DNA of 64,000 nucleotides, from the NCBI GenBank assembly GCA_963730065.1, contig CAVSQL010000009.1, positions 115,058-179,057 of the forward strand. Reading direction: 5' to 3'. The position numbers and the translations under genes were made by a program. Under the pieces are notes generated by a model. It saw only the letters and a program-made list of their open reading frames with translations. It had not been told where the DNA came from and did not search any database. Of this stretch, positions 42,940 to 50,530 are shown piece after piece. Position 1 is the first letter of the stretch. The number at the start of each line of letters is the position of its first letter. The stretch is from UBA9676 sp963730065. GTDB taxonomy: Bacteria; Actinomycetota; Actinomycetes; Streptosporangiales; Streptosporangiaceae.

Positions 42940-43970
42940 TATATCGTCGCCTCCGGCTGGCCCGCCGCGTCCGGGAGGCTGGCCGCGCCCGGCTCGGCGG
43001 CCGCGCCGGGCTGGATGGCCGGGGCTATCGAGAACCGCTGCACCAGGCCGAGCAGCTCGGCCAGGAACTCGTCGCGCTGCCGCTCGAGCTCGGCGACGGA
43101 ACGGCCGTGGGCCAGCCGATCGCAGCCGTCGACCATCCGCTCCCGCAGCTGCTCGGTCAGCGGCGGCGCCTCCAGCCGCGTCCACGGCTCCAGCAGTGCG
43201 GCGCCGAAGTGGTCGAGCGTGTGCGCCATCCCGGCGCCGCCGCCGGCCAGGTGGAGGGTCAGGCACGGGCCCATCTGCGCCCACCGCAGCCCGGGCCCGA
43301 GCGCGATCGCCTCGTCGATCTCCTCGACGGTCGCCTCGCCGGCGGCCACCATGTGCAGCGCCTCCCGCCACAGGGCCTCCTGCAGCCGGTTGCCGACGAA
43401 GCCGGGCAGCTCACGGGTGAGCAGCAGCGGGCGCTTGCCCACGGCGGCGTAGAAGCCGGCCAGCCAGTCCACGGCGGCCGGGTCGGTCAGCTCGCCGCCG
43501 ACGACCTCGACCAGCGGGATCAGGTAAGGCGGGTTGAACGGGTGGCCAACCACGCACCGCTGCGGGAGCGCGCAGCCGGCCTGCAGGGTGGTCATCGTGA
43601 ACCCCGACGTGCTTGACGCGATCACGGCGTCCGGTGGTGCCGCGCGGTCGATGGCGGTGAGCACGCCGCGCTTGACCGAGAGGTCCTCGGGCGAGTTCTC
43701 CTGCACAACGTCTGCGCCCGCCACCGCGGCGGCGAGGTCGGCCTTGAAGCTGAGCCGGTCCGGGCTGGCACCCTCGGCGAGCCCGATCCGCTGCAGCAGC
43801 GGCCACTTCTCCTCGAGCGTGGTGAGCAGGCCGTGCTGGGCGTCCGGCGCGGGGTCGTAGACGTCCACGTCCAGGCCCATCCGGAGGTAGTGCAGCGCCC
43901 AGCCGCCGCCGATCACCCCGGCACCGACAACGCCCACCCGCTTGACCTGGTCCGGGTCCACTCGTGTCAT
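42936..43970 (-). CDS. cdhA: L-carnitine dehydrogenase
   Basis: 344 residues. 3-hydroxyacyl-CoA dehydrogenase-type NAD fold: VGVVGAGVIGGGWALHYLRM (Rossmann), ENSPEDLSVKR, ASSTSGFTMT, VGHPFNPPYLIPLVEVVGG. The HPFNPP and LGPGLRWAQMGPCLTLHLAG segments are diagnostic for carnitine dehydrogenases, which oxidise L-carnitine to 3-dehydrocarnitine. The C-terminal ~25 residues are Ala/Pro-rich. It follows cdhC by 18 bp. Confidence 0.87.
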   Translation of the reverse strand: MTRVDPDQVKRVGVVGAGVIGGGWALHYLRMGLDVDVYDPAPDAQHGLLTTLEEKWPLLQRIGLAEGASPDRLSFKADLAAAVAGADVVQENSPEDLSVKRGVLTAIDRAAPPDAVIASSTSGFTMTTLQAGCALPQRCVVGHPFNPPYLIPLVEVVGGELTDPAAVDWLAGFYAAVGKRPLLLTRELPGFVGNRLQEALWREALHMVAAGEATVEEIDEAIALGPGLRWAQMGPCLTLHLAGGGAGMAHTLDHFGAALLEPWTRLEAPPLTEQLRERMVDGCDRLAHGRSVAELERQRDEFLAELLGLVQRFSIAPAIQPGAAAEPGAASLPDAAGQPEATIY

Positions 43971-43988
43971 CAGCGCACCGACCGGCCG

Positions 43989-44927
43989 TCAGAAGCCGAC
44001 GTGGGCCAGGCCCTTGAGGCCGAGCAATTCACGTGCCTCCGCCGGGGTCGCGATCTCCAGCGACAGGGCCTCCAGGATGCCGCGGATCTTGCGGACCTGA
44101 TCGGCATTCGACCCGGCGAGCTGGCCCTTACCGAGGTAGAGGCTGTCCTCCAGGCCGACCCGGACATGGGACCCCATGATGGCGGCGGCGGTGACGATGC
44201 CCATCTGGTAGCGGCCGGCGCCGAGGGTGGACCACTGGTAGGCGTCGCCGAGCAGCCGGTCGGCCGTGCGCTTCATGTGCACGATGTGGTCCACGTCCGG
44301 GCCGATCCCGCCCATGGTGCCGAAGATGGTCTGGATGAAGATGGGTGGCTGCACCAGGCCCTTATCCAGGTAGTAGGCCAGTGTGTACAGGTGGGAGGTG
44401 TCGTACGCCTCCGCCTCGAACCGGGTGCCCGTCTCCGGCCCGACGACCTTGAGCATGTACTCGATATCCGCATAGGTGCTCACGAAGGGCTCGGCGCGGG
44501 TGCTCTCCAGGTACGGCTCCTCCCAGCCGAACTCGAACCGCCCCTGGTACCGGTCGATCATCGGGAAGCTGCCGTAGTTCATCGTGCCCAGGTTGAGCGT
44601 GCACAGCTCGGGCCGGAGTTCCAGTACGCCCTTCAGCCGCTCCTCGACGGTCATCCCGGTGCCGCCGCCGCTGGAGATGCTGATCACGACGTCGCTGCGC
44701 TGCTTGATGCCCTTGGCGTACTCCGCGAACACGGCCGGGTCGGCGGTCGGGCGCCCGTCCTTCGGATCACGGGCATGCAGGTGCAGAACGGCTGCGCCCG
44801 CCTCGGCCGCCGCGACGCCCTGGTCGATGATCTGCTCCGCGGTGTACGGCAGGTGCGGCGACATCGAGGGCGTATGCCCCGATCCGGTGAGCGCGCAGGT
44901 GATGATGACCTTCTGGGTAACCGCCAT
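43989..44927 (-). CDS. cdhC: BKACE-type beta-keto acid cleavage enzyme, probable dehydrocarnitine cleavage
   Basis: 312 residues. BKACE hallmarks are present: the zinc-binding AAVLHLHARDPKDGRP near residue 45, SSGGGTGM, NLGTMNYGSFP, then QTIFGTMGGIG and VGLEDSLYLGKGQLA. The family condenses a beta-keto acid with acetyl-CoA and releases acetoacetate. Directly upstream of cdhA, the substrate should be 3-dehydrocarnitine, giving betainyl-CoA. First gene of the operon, behind the 44947 operator. Confidence 0.87.
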   Translation of the reverse strand: MAVTQKVIITCALTGSGHTPSMSPHLPYTAEQIIDQGVAAAEAGAAVLHLHARDPKDGRPTADPAVFAEYAKGIKQRSDVVISISSGGGTGMTVEERLKGVLELRPELCTLNLGTMNYGSFPMIDRYQGRFEFGWEEPYLESTRAEPFVSTYADIEYMLKVVGPETGTRFEAEAYDTSHLYTLAYYLDKGLVQPPIFIQTIFGTMGGIGPDVDHIVHMKRTADRLLGDAYQWSTLGAGRYQMGIVTAAAIMGSHVRVGLEDSLYLGKGQLAGSNADQVRKIRGILEALSLEIATPAEARELLGLKGLAHVGF

Positions 44928-44946
44928 GGCCGCCTCGCTGACCTGT

Positions 44947-44961
44947 GTTCACTATGTGAAC
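44947..44961. promoter_or_regulatory. Candidate IclR operator in front of cdhC-cdhA
   Basis: GTTCACTATGTGAAC, perfect 6-bp arms around a 3-bp centre. Same motif as at 42870. On the minus strand it overlaps a possible -10 (CATAGT) about 25 bp upstream of the cdhC start. Confidence 0.65.
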
Positions 44962-45079
44962 GACTTGTTACCATCGTGAAGGCTATCAACGAGTTTCTGG
45001 GACGGTCAAGACAGCGTTCTGCCGCCGCGGCGCCCAGCGGTAACCCCGCGCGGCGGCGGCGGGAGCGGTCAGCGGCCGG

Positions 45080-45847
45080 TCAATCGAGCAGCGCCCGGAC
45101 CTCCTGTGCGGTGGTCATGGCGTCCCGGCCGATCTCGTTCAGCTTCCTGATGGGATTGCGCGGGGCCGGGCCCCAGACGTTGATCACCGCTATCGGATAC
45201 TGCTGGTGGTTCAGCACCGCCGCCGACGCGCCGGAGGAAAACTCCTCATACTCCCTGGCGCAGCGCGCATATCCCACCCGGCGGACCTCGTCGAGCTCCC
45301 GGTCCAGCTCCGACCGGTCGGTGATGGTGCGCTCGGTATAGCGCGGCAGCTCGTTGGGCAGAATCGCGTCCCGCTCATCAGGACGCAGCCAGGCCAGGAA
45401 CGCCTTGCCGCCCGAGGTGGCATGCAGCGGCAGCGGCCTGTCGAGCCAGCTCGGCATCATGACACCGGGCGGGTCCACCTGGTCGACATAGACCAGGTGG
45501 AACCGCTTGGCCACGGCTAGCAGCACCGATTCCCCGGTCCGGACGGCCAGCTTGGCCAGCAACGGCCGGACCCGGCGCACCAGCGCGTCATCGGTCATGG
45601 CCGCGGTGATGGAGATCGTGCCGTACCCGACCGTGTAGCGCTGGGTGATGGGATCACGGTCGACCATGCCGTGATACTCCAGCGTGCGCAGCAACCGCCA
45701 CGCGGTGCTCCGGTTGATCCCGCACTCCTGGGCCAGTTCCAGCGCTGTCGGCGGCGTCGTGCTGGCGGCAACGGCCTTCAGCAGGGCAAGCGCCCGGTCA
45801 ACCGCCTGAATGCGCTGCCCGATGCCCTCATCGGGCGGTGTCGTCAC
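45080..45847 (-). CDS. IclR family regulator of the carnitine genes
   Basis: 255 residues from GTG 45847. N-terminal winged helix (RIQAVDRALALLKAVAAS, ALELAQECGINRSTAWRLLR) and C-terminal ligand domain (HATSGGKAFLAWL, RRVGYARCAREYEEFSSGAS). It lies upstream of cdhC with a 152-bp gap that contains the palindrome at 44947; no copy of the motif is seen before its own start. Confidence 0.87.
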   Translation of the reverse strand: MTTPPDEGIGQRIQAVDRALALLKAVAASTTPPTALELAQECGINRSTAWRLLRTLEYHGMVDRDPITQRYTVGYGTISITAAMTDDALVRRVRPLLAKLAVRTGESVLLAVAKRFHLVYVDQVDPPGVMMPSWLDRPLPLHATSGGKAFLAWLRPDERDAILPNELPRYTERTITDRSELDRELDEVRRVGYARCAREYEEFSSGASAAVLNHQQYPIAVINVWGPAPRNPIRKLNEIGRDAMTTAQEVRALLD

Positions 45848-46121
45848 GCTCGCCGACCCTTCGGACGTTGGCTGTCATCCCGGTGCCCTCCATCCCTCCG
45901 CACCGCCGCCGCTCATGCTCCGCCACTGGGCACCGCCTTCCAGGCGCGCCGGCGGCAGAGCCGTGACACAGGTGCAGCATAGCTACTGATGGTGAGCTGG
46001 GTACCTGCCCGCACAGCCCGTCAGATCTGGGCGCATTCATCCTCGTGGGTGAGGGTAGGTGGCGCAGCCCGGAGCCGCGTGTGCGCGAACGAGGGCCGCC
46101 TTGCGGCGGTAGCGTGCTGTC

Positions 46122-46514
46122 ATGCCGGGCTACGACGCGGACCCGCAGGTCGTTCCCTATCTGTTGTACGAGGACGCAGGCGCGGCGATGGACTGGCTGA
46201 TCAGGGTGTTCGGTTTCACCGAGCGGGTGCGCGACCGGCAAAGCGACGGGACGGTGCGGCACGGCGAGCTGGTGCTCGGCAGCGGTGGCGTGATCATGCT
46301 GGGTTCCGCTGGGGAGGGGTTTCAGGGGCCTGCCAAGCTGGGCGGGGTCACCCAGCTGCAGTGCATCACGATCACCGATCTCTTGGCGCACCGCGAACGC
46401 GCGCAGGCCGCAGGCGCCGACGTGTCCGAGATCTCGATCCGGGCAGGCCGTGCGCACAGCTACACAGTCGATGACCCTGAGGGTCACCGCTGGTACTTCA
46501 GCGAGCCACTGTAG
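46122..46514 (+). CDS. VOC family protein
   Basis: 130 residues. VPYLLYEDAGAAMDWLIRVF, RHGELVLGSGGVIML, HSYTVDDPEGHRWYFSEPL are typical of PhnB/glyoxalase-like single-domain proteins. Metal site and substrate unknown. Intergenic DNA before it (45848-46121) shows no gene. Confidence 0.78.
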   Translation: MPGYDADPQVVPYLLYEDAGAAMDWLIRVFGFTERVRDRQSDGTVRHGELVLGSGGVIMLGSAGEGFQGPAKLGGVTQLQCITITDLLAHRERAQAAGADVSEISIRAGRAHSYTVDDPEGHRWYFSEPL

Positions 46515-46586
46515 TCAGCGAGGCAGATCTCTCACAGCGTGAGGCTTATCCGGCCAAGCGACCGGAGCGGGCGCGGCCGGGTGGCG

Positions 46587-46958
46587 TCACGCCCGGTTGA
46601 GCCAGGACTGCAGCAGGTGCCGGTCGATTGAATCCACTCGGCCGAACGAGCGGCCGGTCGCGGGGCGCTGGGCCAGTTCAGCGCTCACCTCGCGCACCGG
46701 CTTGCTTCGGCCGCCCTCGAGCGAGGTAACTGGGCCGGGCGGATCACCCGACACCAGGCAGTGATCCCGCCAGATCGGAATCAGCCGCGTCCCGGGGCCG
46801 TCCAAGATCATGGCGACCCAGCCAGGATCGGAGCGCCGCTCACTCGCCCTGCCCAAGAAACCACACGAATACATCAAGCTCTTCACGGCTCTCCCACCCT
46901 GACGTGCGTACCCGCGGCCAGCCTGCATGAGCGCCTTGCGCTCCGCGGGCCGGGCCAC
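46587..46958 (-). CDS. Hypothetical protein, doubtful
   Basis: 123 residues with mixed codon use. A somewhat protein-like stretch (WVAMILDGPGTRLIPIWRDH, REVSAELAQRPATGRSFGR) suggests a real or decayed gene, but no family is recognised and no good ribosome site precedes it. Confidence 0.28.
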   Translation of the reverse strand: MARPAERKALMQAGRGYARQGGRAVKSLMYSCGFLGRASERRSDPGWVAMILDGPGTRLIPIWRDHCLVSGDPPGPVTSLEGGRSKPVREVSAELAQRPATGRSFGRVDSIDRHLLQSWLNRA

Positions 46959-47083
46959 GAATTCACCGAACTCGCCCTCAACGAGCTGCGATCGTCGAGT
47001 TAACCCCGATCCAAGGCCCGGCTTTCCAGTCGCTGCATGCCTTCGGATTGTCCCCCGTAACTGCTGAACCCATCACGTGGCCC

Positions 47084-47129
47084 TTGACGCAACTGATAGG
47101 TTGCCATACTATCGCAACCGATCAGTTGC
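47084..47129 (+). promoter_or_regulatory. Strong promoter with large inverted-repeat operator, no intact gene behind it
   Basis: TTGACG (47084-47089), 17-bp spacer, TACTAT (47107-47112). GCAACTGATAGGTTGC (47089-47104) and GCAACCGATCAGTTGC (47114-47129) form a 16-bp inverted repeat with one mismatch, flanking the -10. The only ORF following is 14 codons (MRREFGDKAAKVFP, ATG 47135). The rest of 46959-47285 has nothing recognisable. Confidence 0.6.
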
Positions 47130-47285
47130 TACATATGCGGCGCGAGTTCGGTGACAAGGCCGCCAAGGTGTTCCCGTGACAGCCCGCAGAAGGCGTAACA
47201 GGGCATGGCCGCGCGGGCCTGGCCAAGATTGACACGCGGCAACCTAGTGGGCCACCAGCCCGTCACCGCCTGCGTGAAGACGCGG

Positions 47286-47639
47286 TCAGGCGGGCTGCCA
47301 CAGCTCGACCCGATTGCCCTCAGGATCGGTGACCCAGCCGAACCGGCCGACACCCTCCATGTCCTGCGTTTCCTTGGCCACCTCCGCTCCCTTGGCGCGC
47401 AATTGCGCGAGCATCGCATCCAGGTCGCGGACCCGGAAGTTGAGCATGGTTTGCTGGGCGCGGGACCCGAAGTAGCCGGTCCCGGACTCAAACGTCGCGA
47501 ACACCGTCGCTCCGGCTCCCTGACGCCAGAGGCCGTTCTCATCGGCGTCCAGGCCCAGGCAATCGCGATACCACGCGCTCAGAGCCGCCGGGTCGGCGGC
47601 CCGCATGAAATATCCACCGATGCCAAGCACACGCTCCAT
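47286..47639 (-). CDS. VOC family protein (glyoxalase-like)
   Basis: 117 residues from ATG 47639. GIGGYFMRAADPAALSAWYR, TMLNFRVRDLDAMLAQLRAK and GWVTDPEGNRVELWQP are the standard single-domain VOC pattern. Enzymatic role unknown. Confidence 0.8.
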   Translation of the reverse strand: MERVLGIGGYFMRAADPAALSAWYRDCLGLDADENGLWRQGAGATVFATFESGTGYFGSRAQQTMLNFRVRDLDAMLAQLRAKGAEVAKETQDMEGVGRFGWVTDPEGNRVELWQPA

Positions 47640-47864
47640 GCCGCTATCTTGCCAGGACGGCGATCGGGCGGGCTGGCCTCGCCAACAGCGCACAGCCACC
47701 AGCACCGCCCGCAGAAGCGACAACCCCGCCAGCGGACCCGCATATCAGATCGCAGCCGCAGTAACCGGCCCGGCACCGGACAGCCTCCCATCCGAACGTC
47801 CTAATTTGCCGCCCTGAGGGCAGTAGGTGCTGTGGCTAGCGGAAGGGTACGGCAGGCTTGCTTC

Positions 47865-48374
47865 ATGACCGTGCCCTTCCCTGAACCGACGACTCCAGTA
47901 CCGGCGCGCGCCGAAGTCTTCCTCGGCTACCTCGACTACTTCCGCTCCCGGCTGGTGAGCAAGCTGGAAGCCCTGCCCGGGGCAGAGTTGCGCCGCAGCC
48001 GGCTGCCGTCGGGCTGGACGCCGATCGAGTTGCTCAAACATCTCGCCTTTGTGGAACTGCGGTGGCTCGAGTGGGGCTTCGAAGGCCGCGAGGTGGCCGA
48101 CCCCTGGGCCGACAGCCGGGACGGCCGCTGGTACGTCGCTGCTGGCGAGACTCTGGAAGGACTGGTGGGGGCGCTGCGCGCCCAGGCCGCACGGACCAGG
48201 GCCGTCGTCGAGTCTCATGATCTTGCCGACATCGGCCAGCCGGGCGATCGGTGGGACGGAGCCGATCCGCCCCCGCTCGAGCGCATCTTGTTCCACCTGC
48301 TCCAGGAATACGCCCGCCACGTCGGCCACCTCGACATCGTCAGCGAACTCGCCGGCGGCCAGACCGGAGAGTGA
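47865..48374 (+). CDS. DinB-family protein (DUF664-like)
   Basis: 169 residues from ATG 47865. FLGYLDYFRSRLVSKLEALP, PSGWTPIELLKHLAFVELRW and LLQEYARHVGHLDIVSEL supply the three-histidine (His...His-x3-His) metal site of DinB/YfiT four-helix bundles, thiol-dependent transferases or hydrolases in actinomycetes. No operon partner. Confidence 0.8.
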   Translation: MTVPFPEPTTPVPARAEVFLGYLDYFRSRLVSKLEALPGAELRRSRLPSGWTPIELLKHLAFVELRWLEWGFEGREVADPWADSRDGRWYVAAGETLEGLVGALRAQAARTRAVVESHDLADIGQPGDRWDGADPPPLERILFHLLQEYARHVGHLDIVSELAGGQTGE

Positions 48375-48598
48375 CCGAAGGCCCGACCAGCGGCCCGTGC
48401 CGGGAACATGACTCATGAGATGCCCGGCATTGCCGATGACAGCGCCTTGGGCGAGGTGGCCCTTCTGAATCTGTCCAGGACTGGCTCGACCCTCGGGATA
48501 CGCGGGCCAAGGCACGCGCACGCTATCGGTGGAGTGCGCTCTGACCTGCGGTGCTAGCGAGGGTGCTAAGAGCAATACCGTTTACTTAGGAAGCTTGT

Positions 48599-49439
48599 TT
48601 ACTTAAGGCTGAGGATGATGGTGGCGTCCTTGGCGCGTCTGGTGGGCTGCGGCCAGTCGCGGTGGGTGGGTCGCTTGGCGGCGTAGTTGCTCATCTTGCG
48701 CTTGACGGCGCGCGGGGCTGCGCGCAGCCGCCGGGCTGGGAGCAGTTCGGACAGCATCTCCGCGCGGGCCGTGTTGTATGCCTCAGCCAGCGTCTGAGGG
48801 GGAAAATCCGGGCTGTGATCTTGCTGCCCGGCGGGCTGCGCGGAGGGTGCGGGTGAAGCTGAGCCGGCCGGGGTCGGTGCCGGCCTCGAGGGCGACGGCG
48901 TGCATCAGCCAGCGGATGGCGTAGTGGACGCACAGGTAGCCGTAGATTTCCTGGCGGACGCCGTCGGGCATCTTGGAGCGCAGCACGGCCCGCGGGCCGC
49001 GCTGGTGGGTCTTCAGCTCATCCAGCGCGGTCTCGAACTCCCACCGCTGGGGGTAGAGGGCGGCCAGTTCGGCGGCGGGCGCGGCGCCGGGGTCGGTGAT
49101 GGTGGTGAGCAGCCGGTAGCGGTCTTCGGCCTGCGGGCGGCCGGGGTCAGCGACGGTGTAGTCGATCACCCGCACCACGCGGCCCGCCACTTCCAGCATC
49201 CCCGGGCTCCCCCCGAACACCTTCACCTCCAGCGCCCCGCCCCCGCGGACCTTCACCGACAGCCCGGGCAACGGCGGATCCAGCAGGTAGGTGTCCTCGC
49301 GTGACTCGGTCCCGGCCGGGAACCGCCCGAACCACCGGGCCACCGCCGCCGCCAGCTGGCCGGGGAAGATCCAGCGCACCTCCAGGGTGTGGACCCCTGC
49401 GCTGACCGGGCTGCCGGGCGGTTGGGCCGTCATCGGCAT
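48599..49439 (-). pseudogene. Chimera: unknown N-terminal domain fused to an IS4-family transposase C-terminus, frameshifted
   Basis: From 49439 the frame reads a non-transposase segment (VHTLEVRWIFPGQLAAAVAR, YLLDPPLPGLSVKVRG, ALEVKVFGGSPGMLEVAGR). At about 49180 it passes in frame into an IS4 transposase end (VVRVIDYTV, LLTTITDP), with the YREK signature YPQRWEFETALDELK and GYLCVHYAIRWLMHA. This frame stops at 48783. The genuine transposase tail (QTLAEAYNTARAEML, VKRKMSNYAAKRP) continues in another frame to TAA 48599, the shift lying in a TTTTCCCCC run near 48793. The transposase N-terminus is absent. Confidence 0.75.
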
Positions 49440-49745
49440 GTGCTCCTGTCCTTGCCTTGCCGGTGCCGTGCTACCAGGGTCAGCCCAGCCGTAGCAGGCC
49501 GGCCGCGGACGGCCAGGCAGGCGCCCAGGATCAGGGCGGTGCAGGCCATGAGCTGGCGGGCGCGGGCCAGCAGCCAGTCCTGGGCGTGCTTGAGCGCCGC
49601 CTTGGTGGCGTCGGGCCTGAGCTCAAGGAACACGAACGGAATGATGATCAGCGCGAACTCGATGAGGACGAAGACGACGACGGCGACAACCTGGGTCGCG
49701 GCCGAGGATTTCCCGGTGATGAGATTGTGCCGCGCGCTCAGGCAG
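49430..49745 (-). pseudogene. C-terminal fragment of a GAP/Sap-type membrane protein
   Basis: The minus frame runs NLITGKSSAATQVVAVVVFV, LIEFALIIIPFVFLELRPDA, KHAQDWLLARARQLMACTAL, then ILGACLAVRG, matching the last two membrane helices of GAP-family (LysE-like) proteins. No start or upstream helices are present; it breaks off near 49745 where a fragment of another gene on the opposite strand begins. Confidence 0.5.
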
Positions 49746-49758
49746 GCGGCGCCCGGCG

Positions 49759-49869
49759 ATCCTCGCCGACGAGAACGACTACACGACCGGCACCTTCCAG
49801 CAGATCACCGGCCACCCCCCGCGCCCGGTGGCCGAGTTCCTCCACGAGCACCGCGCGGAATTCCTCTGA
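49759..49869 (+). pseudogene. C-terminal fragment of an NmrA-like NAD(P)-binding protein
   Basis: The plus frame ILADENDYTTGTFQQITGHP then PRPVAEFLHEHRAEFL and stop resembles the end of NmrA/atypical SDR proteins. Only 36 codons survive, abutting the GAP-type fragment. Confidence 0.5.
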
Positions 49870-49944
49870 TGCCCGCGTCACCCTCCCCGGTTCGGGTCAG
49901 AAGGCGCCCGACCACGAGCATGGCCCGGCGGGCTTGCGTCCGGC

Positions 49945-50022
49945 CTAGCGCTTGCGGCGGATGCGCGGCAGCGCGACGATCATGATCACGGCGACGATGA
50001 CGACCAAAATGATAAGGAACAT
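49945..50022 (-). CDS. 25-residue single-pass membrane peptide
   Basis: ATG 50022 has AAGGAG 6-9 bp upstream. The peptide is one hydrophobic helix followed by a basic tail: MFLIILVVIVAVIMIVALPR then IRRKR. It is transcribed from cassette A (TTGCTA-N17-TAGGTT), with a ~63-nt leader containing a GCCGCC/GGCGGC hairpin. The helix plus Arg/Lys tail suits a small membrane stress peptide or regulator of a membrane complex. Too short for ordinary gene finders. Confidence 0.6.
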   Translation of the reverse strand: MFLIILVVIVAVIMIVALPRIRRKR

Positions 50023-50091
50023 GGCCCGCTCCTTCCAGCGGCCCCGGGGCAACTGGCCGCCGTCGGCGGCTGATCCCTGGTGCCTGCCTTC

Positions 50092-50146
50092 AACCTACAT
50101 TAGAATTAGAAAACTAGCAATTTATTTCTAGAAAATGTGTTAGTCT
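50092..50146. promoter_or_regulatory. Bidirectional promoter/operator cassette, copy A
   Basis: Minus strand: TTGCTA (50120-50115), 17 bp, TAGGTT (50097-50092) towards the 25-aa peptide. Centre: perfect palindrome TTTCTAGAAA (50125-50134). Plus strand: -10 TAGTCT (50141-50146), six bases before the regulator ATG at 50153, so its mRNA is probably leaderless. Confidence 0.75.
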
Positions 50147-50152
50147 TAGGCG

Positions 50153-50464
50153 ATGGAGAGGTGGAGTTTCCTGACCAACCACGCCCGGGTCCTGCTGTGC
50201 ATCGCCCACGACCCGAGCGCCCGGCTGCGCGACATCGCGGCCAGCCTGGGCATCACCGACCGCAGCGTCTACGGCATCGTCACCGACCTGACCGCAGCCG
50301 GCTACGTCGTCAAGCACAGGGACGGCCGCCGCAACCTCTACCAAATCCAGGCGCACCTCCCGCTGCCAGAACCCGCCAGCCAGGAACCCGCCATCGGCGA
50401 AGTCCTGGCCCTGCTCATAGGCAACCGCGCCAGGCAGCAACTCAGCGAGGGCCGACCCGGCTGA
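50153..50464 (+). CDS. Small winged-helix regulator, copy A
   Basis: 103 residues. WSFLTNHARVLLCIAHDPSA, RLRDIAASLGITDRSVYGIV, TDLTAAGYVVKHRDGRRNLY and QIQAHLPLPEP form a MarR/ArsR-like winged helix with a compact C-terminal helix (IGEVLALLIGNRARQQL). Almost the same protein is encoded at 55364-55729. It probably binds the TTTCTAGAAA palindrome just upstream and regulates both directions. Confidence 0.82.
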   Translation: MERWSFLTNHARVLLCIAHDPSARLRDIAASLGITDRSVYGIVTDLTAAGYVVKHRDGRRNLYQIQAHLPLPEPASQEPAIGEVLALLIGNRARQQLSEGRPG

Positions 50465-50530
50465 CGTCATGATGCGCTGGTCGAACGAGCCGCGGCGCGC
50501 CCAATAACCATCGCCCGCATGCAGCAGAAC

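Noticed and set aside
48375..48430. GCCGGG...CCCGGC hairpin after the DinB gene as terminator
   Set aside because: Only a 6-bp stem with an 18-nt loop; too weak to call.
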